Positions 1 to 7,626 of a stretch of DNA of 64,000 nucleotides are shown here, in pieces; the stretch's first letter is position 1; each line of letters opens with the position of its first letter. The notes under the pieces are model-generated. The model saw only the letters and a list, made by a program, of their open reading frames with translations, had not been told where the DNA came from and did no database searches. The stretch comes from Flavobacterium terrisoli. Its GTDB lineage: Bacteria > Bacteroidota > Bacteroidia > Flavobacteriales > Flavobacteriaceae. The DNA lies in NCBI RefSeq assembly GCF_030167905.1, contig NZ_JARGNA010000005.1, positions 1-64,000 of the forward strand, read 5' to 3'. The translations under genes and the position numbers were made by a program.

Positions 1-14
1 GTTGCAAACCAGCT

Positions 15-123
<109 letters not shown>

Positions 124-130
124 TTTTAGT

Positions 131-164
131 AACCCCTTCACAAAAGTGAAGGGGTTATTTTTTT
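131..164 (+). terminator. Intrinsic terminator after 5S rRNA
   Basis: An 11-bp stem (131-141 with 146-156) closed by an AAAA loop is followed by a T-rich run to 164. It sits 8 bases after the 5S gene and should end the rRNA operon transcript. Confidence 0.9.
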
Positions 165-172
165 ATAGGTGC

Positions 173-207
173 GGCGTGTCGCTTCGCTCGATCCGACGCC
201 TTTTTTT
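173..207 (+). terminator. Possible second, weaker terminator
   Basis: GGCGT at 173-177 can pair with ACGCC at 196-200, followed by seven T. The stem is short and the loop long, so it is at most a backup for the rRNA terminator or part of the 3' region facing the convergent nth gene. Confidence 0.35.
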
Positions 208-246
208 ATAAAACCCTGTTCATTTATTTGGATAGGTTTTTTTGTT

Positions 247-891
247 TTATATGGTTTTTAACGGATACTGACAATCATTTTGGATTGGGCACTGTGGGCA
301 TTTTGGATTCGTTGGCCGACAGGTTTCCCTTCCCAGAAAGGATATCGCCATCCCGACTTCACCCCATATTTCTTTTGGCAATGTTTCCATTAATAATTTT
401 TCGACTTTATTGCCGTCTTTGGCTTCAGGAATGACACCAATTCTTGGGGCAACCCTAATCACATGCAAATCGGCGATGATGCCTTCCGCAGGAACTTTCA
501 TTTCACGCATAATTACATTGGCTGATTTTCGCCCCACGCCTTTTAACGCCACCAATTCTGGTAAAGAGGTTGGAATATTACTGTCTTTTTTTAAGGTTTG
601 CGCAATCTCAATCAGCCAACTGGCTTTCGTATTGAAGTTACGTACTTTGGTCACAAACGGTATCAAAGTGTCCATTGAAGCCGTTGACAATGCTTCTAAA
701 TTGGGATATTCCTTGAACAATGCCGGTGCTACTTTGTTGATATTCGCATCAGAATCCTGTGCCGACAAAATCACCATAACCATCAGTTGGTAAAGGTTTT
801 CATAGTCCAAAGGATGTTTTTTGTTTTTGTATAAATCGATAATAGGCTGTAGTTTTTGAGCCCAATCGGAATTTGTTTCAAATAAACTCAT
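247..891 (-). CDS. nth: Endonuclease III-like DNA glycosylase/AP lyase
   Basis: This 214-residue protein is a base-excision repair enzyme of the endonuclease III family, which removes oxidised pyrimidines and cuts the abasic site. The helix-hairpin-helix reads LPELVALKGVGRKSANVI at about 110-127. K122 matches the family's Schiff-base lysine and D141 (in ADLHVIR) its catalytic aspartate. Four cysteines at 191, 198, 201 and 207 have the C-x6-C-x2-C-x5-C spacing of the [4Fe-4S] cluster. Length is normal. The gene starts 3 bases after the stop of the upstream hydrolase gene on the same strand, so the two are probably co-transcribed. Family assignment is firm; exact substrate range is inferred. 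Confidence 0.95.
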   Translation of the reverse strand: MSLFETNSDWAQKLQPIIDLYKNKKHPLDYENLYQLMVMVILSAQDSDANINKVAPALFKEYPNLEALSTASMDTLIPFVTKVRNFNTKASWLIEIAQTLKKDSNIPTSLPELVALKGVGRKSANVIMREMKVPAEGIIADLHVIRVAPRIGVIPEAKDGNKVEKLLMETLPKEIWGEVGMAISFLGRETCRPTNPKCPQCPIQNDCQYPLKTI

Positions 892-894
892 GAC

Positions 895-1758
895 TTATGT
901 TTTTAAAAATTCTTTAATTCGGTTAATAACTGTTTCATTGCCTAATATTTTTCGATGGCCTAATCCTTCGGTAATCATCAACTCACTTTTCTCCAAATAT
1001 TTGACGATGTTATATGCTGCTTTTACCGAGACATCATGGTCGTCTTTATCGTGTATGACCAAAACCGGAATCTTAACGGCTTCGGCAGCCAAATGACTCG
1101 AATAATCTTCCATTGGTTCGCCAAATTTCTTTTCGAAATGCTGCTTTAGCATTACACCAATTTTGGGTTGCAGTTTTAAATTGGCTACAAAATCGGCTAT
1201 GATGTCCTGAATAATATCACCGCTACCAATGGTGACGGCTTTTTTGACTTTGAAATTTTGTTTGATGGCATTCAAAATCGACATACCGCCAAGTGAATGA
1301 CCAATCGCAAATTCAAATGGGCCAAATTGTTTTTCAATTTCCAATATCGAAGCAATAAACTCGGGCATTAGCGTCATTTTTCCTTCTGATTTTCCATGAG
1401 CCGGTGCATCAAAACTAATCACCTGATAACCCAATTTTAAAAATTCATCCGCGATTTTGACCAATTGTGTGCCTCGTCCTGACCAACCGTGAACCAACAA
1501 GATTTTCTTTTCACCTTGGCCATATTCATAAACTGTAATCTCTTTTTTGATGCTGGAAACCAACAATTTACTTTGACGGCTATTTTGTTCCATATGTAAT
1601 TCCCTCTTGGGAATTTTGTGTTTTATAGGCGTTGTAAACAATTTAGCGGCGAATAGTGTAGCCAATTTTGGAGAAATTGCCTCTAATAATTTAGCCGTAA
1701 GTAGAATTGGCTTAGGAATTTGCAATGATTGGTTACTTATTTGGGATTTTTTTGTCAT
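895..1758 (-). CDS. Alpha/beta hydrolase
   Basis: A 287-residue alpha/beta-hydrolase fold protein. The oxyanion strand reads LLVHGWSG at about 87-94. The nucleophile elbow GHSLGG at 153-158 places the serine at 155. A late aspartate in HDKDDHD (about 236-242) and a histidine in GLGHRKIL (about 266-273) complete a plausible triad. The first 55 residues are basic and partly hydrophobic and precede the hydrolase core. There is no clear signal peptide, so it is probably cytoplasmic. It leads the nth gene with a 3-base gap and is divergent from glgE, sharing a 75-base intergenic region. Substrate cannot be told from sequence; esterase or lipase activity is possible. Confidence 0.85.
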   Translation of the reverse strand: MTKKSQISNQSLQIPKPILLTAKLLEAISPKLATLFAAKLFTTPIKHKIPKRELHMEQNSRQSKLLVSSIKKEITVYEYGQGEKKILLVHGWSGRGTQLVKIADEFLKLGYQVISFDAPAHGKSEGKMTLMPEFIASILEIEKQFGPFEFAIGHSLGGMSILNAIKQNFKVKKAVTIGSGDIIQDIIADFVANLKLQPKIGVMLKQHFEKKFGEPMEDYSSHLAAEAVKIPVLVIHDKDDHDVSVKAAYNIVKYLEKSELMITEGLGHRKILGNETVINRIKEFLKT

Positions 1759-1833
1759 TTCAATAAATTTTGTCGCTAACCAAAAGTTAAAATATTTTTT
1801 TTTTAAATTTCAACATCATAAATATAAGTCAAA

Positions 1834-3774
1834 ATGCAAAATCAAACCCGAATAATTATTGAAAATGTCACACCTCAATTAGACGGAGGCGCTTTTTATA
1901 TCAAGCGAATTGTTGGACAATCTGTTGTCGTGAAAGCGAATGTATTTGCCGATGGCCATGATGTGATTGCGTGTTGCGTGAAATTCAAGCATGAGAAGGA
2001 TAAAAAATGGCAGGAAGTGAGATTGAGCGCTTTGGGTAATGATGAATGGACCGCACAATTTACTGTTGATAAACAAGGTCATTATGCTTATTTCGTGGAA
2101 GGTTGGGTTGATTATGCGCTCAATTGGCAGCACGGAACCGAAAGAAAAATCAATGACAATCAATATGTAAAATCAGAATTGTTAGAAGGTGCCGAATATT
2201 GCCAGGCGATTTTAAAAGAAGTCGATAAGGAAGAAAAAGCTTATTTAACCGCTGCCATCAAAGCGTTTCAAGATGAAAAGCAATATGACAAAGCCACTGA
2301 AATTGCCTTATCAAAGGAGCTACATCACATTTTCGAGAAATATCCAACACGAACTTTAGCCAATACTTCTGCCGAATTAAAAATTTATGTAGACCGTAAA
2401 AAAGCCTTGTTCAGTACGTGGTACGAATTTTTTCCACGCTCAGCTTCACAAGAAAAAGGCAAGCACGGAACGTTCAAAGACTGTGAAAAATTGTTGCCAA
2501 GAGTAGCCGCGATGGGATTTGATACTTTGTATTTCCCACCAATCCATCCGATTGGGGAAGTCAACCGAAAAGGGAAAAACAATGCAACGACAGCCCAACC
2601 GGGAGATGTTGGTTCGCCTTGGGGAATTGGTTCCAGGCATGGCGGACACAAGTCAACGCATCCTGAATTAGGAACGATTGACGAATTCAAGTCATTGGTA
2701 AAAGCCGCAAAAAGTCTGGGAATTGAAGTTGCAATGGATTATGCCTTGCAAGCAGCACCTGATCATCCTTATGTAAAAGATTTTCCACAATGGTTCAAAT
2801 GGCGTCCGGACGGAACGGTACAATATGCAGAAAATCCACCCAAAAAATACCAGGACATTCAGCCGATTTACTTCGAAAGCGCTGATTGGAAAAACCTCTG
2901 GAAGGAGTTGCTCGACGTAGCTTTGTTCTGGGTGGAAGAATGTGATATCAAAGTATTCAGAGTCGATAATCCACATACCAAACCATTTTATTTTTGGGGT
3001 TGGCTCATCGCCGAAATCAAGAAAAAACATCCGGATGTGCTCTTTTTAGCGGAAGCCTTTACCGCTCCAAAAGTGATGCACGAGTTGGCCAAACAAGGTT
3101 TCTCGCAATCCTATACCTATTTCACCTGGCGCAATACCAAAGCCGAACTTATTGAGTATGTTGAAGAACTAACCAAAACCAACCAAGCCGATTTCTACCG
3201 ACCAAATTTCTGGCCCAATACACCCGATATTTTGCCTTATGCACTACAAAGTGGCAACGAAAGTGTGTACCTTCACAAATATTTCTTAGCCGCAACTTTG
3301 AGTTCCAGTATTGGGATTTACGGTCCGGTCTATGAATACATGATTTCCGAAGCCATGCCGGGCAAAGAGGAATATTTCAATTCGGAGAAATACGAATTTT
3401 ACAATTGGGATTGGTCAATACAAAACAAACTGATTACCATCATTACCCGTTTGAACAGAATCCGCCACGAACAACCTTCATTGCAGCAAACGAATAACAT
3501 TCAGTTTTGCAATACCGATAATGACCAGGTTTTGGCCTACTACAAATACGACGATGCGCGATTAGACGAAACGCTGATGATTTGCAGCATCGATCCCTAC
3601 TATATGAAACAGGCTTGGGTGCAATTGCCTTTACAGGCACTCGGAATTCAGCCTGGACAACCGATACGCGTAATTGAATTGATTACCGGCAACAGTTATA
3701 TTTGGGACAAAGAGTGGAACTATGTTGAACTGCATCCGTCCCTGCCATTTCATTTATTTAAAATTCAGAAATAA
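1834..3774 (+). CDS. glgE: Alpha-1,4-glucan:maltose-1-phosphate maltosyltransferase
   Basis: A 646-residue GH13 enzyme that transfers maltose from maltose 1-phosphate to the non-reducing end of an alpha-1,4-glucan. The N-terminal beta domain (about 1-110) has the GlgE look, and the barrel starts near 190 (STWYEFFPRS). The GlgE-typical motif AENPPKKYQDI is at 332-342. The nucleophile is D378 in FRVDNPHTKPF and the acid/base is E407 in FLAEAFT. Length is close to the family norm. The stop TAA shares its last A with the ATG of the next gene, maltokinase, which makes the substrate, so translation is probably coupled. The enzyme acts in the cytoplasm. Confused annotation as alpha-amylase is common, but these motifs favour GlgE. 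Confidence 0.93.
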   Translation: MQNQTRIIIENVTPQLDGGAFYIKRIVGQSVVVKANVFADGHDVIACCVKFKHEKDKKWQEVRLSALGNDEWTAQFTVDKQGHYAYFVEGWVDYALNWQHGTERKINDNQYVKSELLEGAEYCQAILKEVDKEEKAYLTAAIKAFQDEKQYDKATEIALSKELHHIFEKYPTRTLANTSAELKIYVDRKKALFSTWYEFFPRSASQEKGKHGTFKDCEKLLPRVAAMGFDTLYFPPIHPIGEVNRKGKNNATTAQPGDVGSPWGIGSRHGGHKSTHPELGTIDEFKSLVKAAKSLGIEVAMDYALQAAPDHPYVKDFPQWFKWRPDGTVQYAENPPKKYQDIQPIYFESADWKNLWKELLDVALFWVEECDIKVFRVDNPHTKPFYFWGWLIAEIKKKHPDVLFLAEAFTAPKVMHELAKQGFSQSYTYFTWRNTKAELIEYVEELTKTNQADFYRPNFWPNTPDILPYALQSGNESVYLHKYFLAATLSSSIGIYGPVYEYMISEAMPGKEEYFNSEKYEFYNWDWSIQNKLITIITRLNRIRHEQPSLQQTNNIQFCNTDNDQVLAYYKYDDARLDETLMICSIDPYYMKQAWVQLPLQALGIQPGQPIRVIELITGNSYIWDKEWNYVELHPSLPFHLFKIQK

Positions 3775-5411
3775 TGATTGATGCAAAAATTAATGAAGAT
3801 GAATTTGTAAATCCGTATGTTTTTAAAACAGATTGGAAAACAGCCTTTGAAGATGAAGAATTTGTAAAGGTTTTTTCCTCGGATATTCTGGAAAACTATA
3901 TCATCAACAAACGATGGTATGGCGGAAAAGCCAGCACACTCAAGTATATCGAAGTTGTGGATTGGTTTAAAATCACTTCGAAGAAGAATACCTATTATGG
4001 TGTTTTGCTCGAAGTGAATTTCAAAGAGGCATTTTATCAGCATTATTTTATGCCGATTTCGTTTATGGCAGAAGAAGAACTCGATACCAATACCATCATT
4101 GCGCCTGTAAAAATGGGTGGTCAGGAAGGTTTTTTGGTCGATGCTTTACACCAGGAAGATTTCAGAAAATTATTATTCGATAAGATAGTAACCTCCGCCG
4201 GAAAAGACGAAAAAGTCAAATTCCACAAAGGCGAAAAACTCGAAGACAAGGAATACAAATCGTCCAAATTCATGGGTGTAGAGCAAAGCAATACTTCCAT
4301 TATTTACAACGGAACTTTGGTACTCAAAATCTTCAGACGCATCTATATCAGCATGAATCCCGATTATGAAATCAGTCGCTTCTTAACCGAAACGATGGAT
4401 TTTCAACATTCACCGGCTTATACCGGAAGTATCAGTGTCGTTTTATCCGAAGGGAATATTACACTGGGATTGATGCAGGAATTGGTGCCCAATCAAGGCG
4501 ATGCCTGGCAGTTTATGCTCGAAGAGGTCGACCGGATTTTTGACAATCTGAAACATAAAAAAATCAAAATAGCCAAGCTTCCCGATATCGAATTGTTCAA
4601 GCGCTTAAAGATCAACGAAGTGCCACACGAAATCATCGATTGGGCCGGATTAAGCATTTTTCTGCGCATTCATACGCTGGCAACCCGAACCGCTGAAATG
4701 CACATTGCGCTTGGTGGCGATATCCGCCAAACCGCTTTTACGCCAACGACCTACAACGGCGATTACACCGTTTGGCTCAAAAATCGTCTGACGTATCAGT
4801 TCCAAAACAGATTGAATATTTTAGAAAATAATTTGCACAAACTCGACGGTTTGGCGCTCGAACTAGCCAATCAATTCCTCGACAACAAAAAAGACATCCG
4901 TAAGCTGTTCCTCGATTTCGACTGGACGAAAATGAAATCAGAACGCATCAGAATCCACGGTGACTACCATCTCGGACAGGTTTTGGTCAACGGTGACGAT
5001 TTCTATTTGCTCGATTTTGAAGGCGAACCCGAAAGTACCATTCGTGACCGAAAAGTAAAACAACCGCCGCTCAAAGACGTCGCCGGCATGTTCCGCTCGT
5101 TTCATTACTCGATTTATGCGACCATTTTCAACAACAAGGACAAATATCCGTTTGAACAAAAAGAGTTATTTCAGGCAGGTGAAATCCTGTTCAAATATTT
5201 CGTGGGCGTGTTTTTGCAAACCTACACCGAAGTTGCGCAAGGTGGCAATTTAAATATAGGATACCGAAAAGAAATCGACTTTCTGCTCAAATATTGCATC
5301 CTCGAAAAAGCGGTTTACGAACTGGGCTACGAACTCAACTCACGTCCACGCTGGGCAGTGATTCCATTAACGGGAATTGCCAGTATTATGGAATTTGAAG
5401 CGAAAGTGTAA
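3774..5411 (+). CDS. mak: Maltokinase
   Basis: A 545-residue kinase that phosphorylates maltose to maltose 1-phosphate, the GlgE donor. The N-terminal cap has RWYGGK at 47-52, typical of maltokinases (also called Pep2). The aminoglycoside-phosphotransferase-like catalytic loop HGDYHLGQ is at 395-402, with D397 as the likely base, and the metal-binding DFEGEP is at 414-419. In many bacteria this domain is fused to trehalose synthase; here it stands alone, and no TreS domain is in the protein or the window. The start codon overlaps the glgE stop by one base. A 124-base gap containing a 50-bp repeat separates it from glgB. Family assignment is strong; maltose as substrate follows from context. 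Confidence 0.92.
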   Translation: MIDAKINEDEFVNPYVFKTDWKTAFEDEEFVKVFSSDILENYIINKRWYGGKASTLKYIEVVDWFKITSKKNTYYGVLLEVNFKEAFYQHYFMPISFMAEEELDTNTIIAPVKMGGQEGFLVDALHQEDFRKLLFDKIVTSAGKDEKVKFHKGEKLEDKEYKSSKFMGVEQSNTSIIYNGTLVLKIFRRIYISMNPDYEISRFLTETMDFQHSPAYTGSISVVLSEGNITLGLMQELVPNQGDAWQFMLEEVDRIFDNLKHKKIKIAKLPDIELFKRLKINEVPHEIIDWAGLSIFLRIHTLATRTAEMHIALGGDIRQTAFTPTTYNGDYTVWLKNRLTYQFQNRLNILENNLHKLDGLALELANQFLDNKKDIRKLFLDFDWTKMKSERIRIHGDYHLGQVLVNGDDFYLLDFEGEPESTIRDRKVKQPPLKDVAGMFRSFHYSIYATIFNNKDKYPFEQKELFQAGEILFKYFVGVFLQTYTEVAQGGNLNIGYRKEIDFLLKYCILEKAVYELGYELNSRPRWAVIPLTGIASIMEFEAKV

Positions 5412-5438
5412 AAGGGAAACAAAAGACAATAACTAACC

Positions 5439-5488
5439 AGCCCCGATTGCAGCCAGCTGCCATGCAGCGCGAAAAGCGGGAAAATGGA
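5439..5488 (+). repeat. Dispersed 50-bp intergenic repeat, copy 1
   Basis: This 50-base element lies between mak and glgB. It aligns without gaps to 20274-20323, with 42 of 50 positions identical. It opens with AGCCCCGAT, has a central hairpin (GCTGC, loop CAT, GCAGC) and ends with AGCGGGA then ATGGA. From memory, flavobacterial genomes carry similar elements with the same outer blocks and variable hairpins; I could not check this. Confidence 0.8.
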
Positions 5489-5535
5489 GCGCAAGAAAGC
5501 ACAAGCTATACGCTCAAAAAAATAAAAAACAACAC

Positions 5536-7440
5536 ATGAACCAAGTACAAGTACATTCGCTTTTTACCGATTTTGACATCGATTTATTCAAAGCCGGAAA
5601 ACATTTCAGACTCTATGAAAAACTCGGCGCACATCTCACCGAAGTGAATGGTGTAAAAGGCGTTTACTTTGCCGTTTGGGCACCATCAGCACGTTCGGTT
5701 TCGGTCGTGGGCGATTTCAATTATTGGATACAAGGCGAGCACCAACTCAACGTGCGCTGGGACAGCTCGGGCATTTGGGAAGGATTTATTCCCGGTGTAG
5801 ATAAAGGCACAGCTTACAAATACAAAATACAATCCAACAACAACGGTATCATCACCGAAAAAGCCGATCCGTTTGCGCTTTACTGCGAACATCCGCCACA
5901 AACGGCTTCCGTCATTTGGGACTTGGATTACAAATGGAAAGACAAAAAATGGATGGACACGCGCAAGGACAAAAACGGTTTAGACAAACCGTATTCTGTG
6001 TACGAAGTACACTTAGGTTCCTGGCGCAGGAACAGCGAAGGAAAGTTCCTCACTTATCTTGAAATGGCAGACCAATTGGTTGATTATGTCAAAGAAACCG
6101 GTTTCACCCACGTAGAGTTTATGCCGGTCATGGAATATCCGTATGATCCTTCTTGGGGTTATCAGTTGGTTGGGTATTTTGCTCCAACATCGCGTTTTGG
6201 GAAACCACAGGATTTTATGGTTTTGGTTGATAAACTGCACCAAGCCGGTATTGGAGTGATCTTGGATTGGGTACCGTCGCATTTCCCTGATGACGCACAC
6301 GGACTAGGATTTTTCGATGGTTCCAACTTATACGAACACCCGGACAGAAGGAAAGGCTATCATCCCGATTGGAAAAGTTTGGTGTTTAATTATGGCCGCA
6401 ATGAAGTGCGCTCGTTCTTAATCAGCAACGCGATTTTCTGGTTACAACAATACCATGTTGATGGTTTGCGCGTTGATGCCGTAGCGTCAATGCTCTATTT
6501 GGATTATTCCAGAGAAGAAGGCGAATGGGAGCCAAATATTTATGGAGGAAGAGAAAATTTAGACACCATCAGTTTCCTAAAAGATTTCAACGAAGCCGTT
6601 TACAGCGCTTTCCCTGATGTGCAAACCATAGCCGAAGAAAGTACCAGTTTCCCGATGGTGTCGCGACCAACGTTTATCGGCGGTTTAGGCTTTGGCATGA
6701 AATGGATGATGGGTTGGATGCACGATACCTTACAATATTTCAAAAAAGAACCAATTTATAGAAGATTCCACCAAAACGATTTGACTTTTTCGATGACATA
6801 CGCGTTTACCGAAAACTTTATGCTGCCGTTATCACATGATGAAGTGGTTTATGGTAAACATTCCATCTTAGGCAGAATGCCGGGAGATGAATGGCAGAAA
6901 TTTGCCAATCTTCGTTTGTTGTATGGCTATATGTTTACGCATCCGGGTGGAAAATTATTGTTTCAGGGTGCCGAATTCGGGCAAAGCAGCGAATGGAATT
7001 TCGAAGGTAGTTTAGATTGGCATTTGCTCCAATACGGTTACCACGATGGCATCAAAAAATGCATCACCGATTTGAATGCGTTGTACAAGAACAATCCGGC
7101 GATGTACGAAAAACAATTCCACGTAGACGGTTTTGAATGGATCAATTACACCGATAGTGAAAATGCGGTTTTGAGTTATATCCGCAAAGGATTAAATCCA
7201 AAGGATGATTTGATTATAGTGGCCAATTTTACACCGGTCGTGAGAGACAATTACAGAATCGGATTGCCAGCCAAAGGAAAACTGACTCAGATTTTCAATT
7301 CAGACAGTGTCGAATACGGCGGAAGTGGTGTAGTAGCAACCAAGCCTATAAAAATAGATAAAACAGCATGGAATTACAGAGGTTATTCGGCCGAATTGGT
7401 ATTGCCGCCATTAGGGGTTGCCGTATATAAAATTTCGTAA
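5536..7440 (+). CDS. glgB: 1,4-alpha-glucan branching enzyme
   Basis: A 634-residue GH13 branching enzyme that makes alpha-1,6 branches in glycogen-like glucan. A CBM48 domain is seen near 40-110 (VYFAVWAPSARSVSVVGDFN). The catalytic barrel shows DWVPSHFP, GLRVDAVASMLYLDY with nucleophile D314, AEEST with the acid/base at E367/E368, and LSHDEVV with D435. An all-beta C-terminal domain follows. It lies 124 bases after maltokinase on the same strand, so it is likely in the same operon as glgE. Length matches the shorter GlgB group without an extra N-terminal domain. Its product can serve as acceptor and store in the GlgE pathway. Confidence 0.96.
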   Translation: MNQVQVHSLFTDFDIDLFKAGKHFRLYEKLGAHLTEVNGVKGVYFAVWAPSARSVSVVGDFNYWIQGEHQLNVRWDSSGIWEGFIPGVDKGTAYKYKIQSNNNGIITEKADPFALYCEHPPQTASVIWDLDYKWKDKKWMDTRKDKNGLDKPYSVYEVHLGSWRRNSEGKFLTYLEMADQLVDYVKETGFTHVEFMPVMEYPYDPSWGYQLVGYFAPTSRFGKPQDFMVLVDKLHQAGIGVILDWVPSHFPDDAHGLGFFDGSNLYEHPDRRKGYHPDWKSLVFNYGRNEVRSFLISNAIFWLQQYHVDGLRVDAVASMLYLDYSREEGEWEPNIYGGRENLDTISFLKDFNEAVYSAFPDVQTIAEESTSFPMVSRPTFIGGLGFGMKWMMGWMHDTLQYFKKEPIYRRFHQNDLTFSMTYAFTENFMLPLSHDEVVYGKHSILGRMPGDEWQKFANLRLLYGYMFTHPGGKLLFQGAEFGQSSEWNFEGSLDWHLLQYGYHDGIKKCITDLNALYKNNPAMYEKQFHVDGFEWINYTDSENAVLSYIRKGLNPKDDLIIVANFTPVVRDNYRIGLPAKGKLTQIFNSDSVEYGGSGVVATKPIKIDKTAWNYRGYSAELVLPPLGVAVYKIS

Positions 7441-7482
7441 ATAATTTGGTTAAATATTAAGCAAACTAGAGTTTACATACCT

Positions 7483-7499
7483 GAAGCCCACTGGGCTTC
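7483..7499 (+). terminator. Weak hairpin after glgB
   Basis: GAAGCC (7483-7488) pairs with GGCTTC (7494-7499) around a CACTG loop. The following bases are pyrimidine-rich (CTCCTCTT) rather than a clean T run, so termination would be partial. Confidence 0.45.
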
Positions 7500-7595
7500 C
7501 TCCTCTTAATATCAAATTTTTTAGTTATTCTTATCCGCAAACGTTGTAGTTAAAAACTACTTTGCCTATATGTAAAATTATCGTTGTCATCTTTG

Positions 7596-7603
7596 TAAAT
7601 TTG
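7596..7603 (+). promoter_or_regulatory. Possible promoter -7 element for the GH31 gene
   Basis: TAAATTTG matches the Bacteroidetes -7 consensus TAnnTTTG exactly, 23 bases before the ATG at 7627. No TTG lies at the preferred 17-23 base spacing, so this is tentative. Confidence 0.5.
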
Positions 7604-7626
7604 GCACTCGACACAAATACAATCTT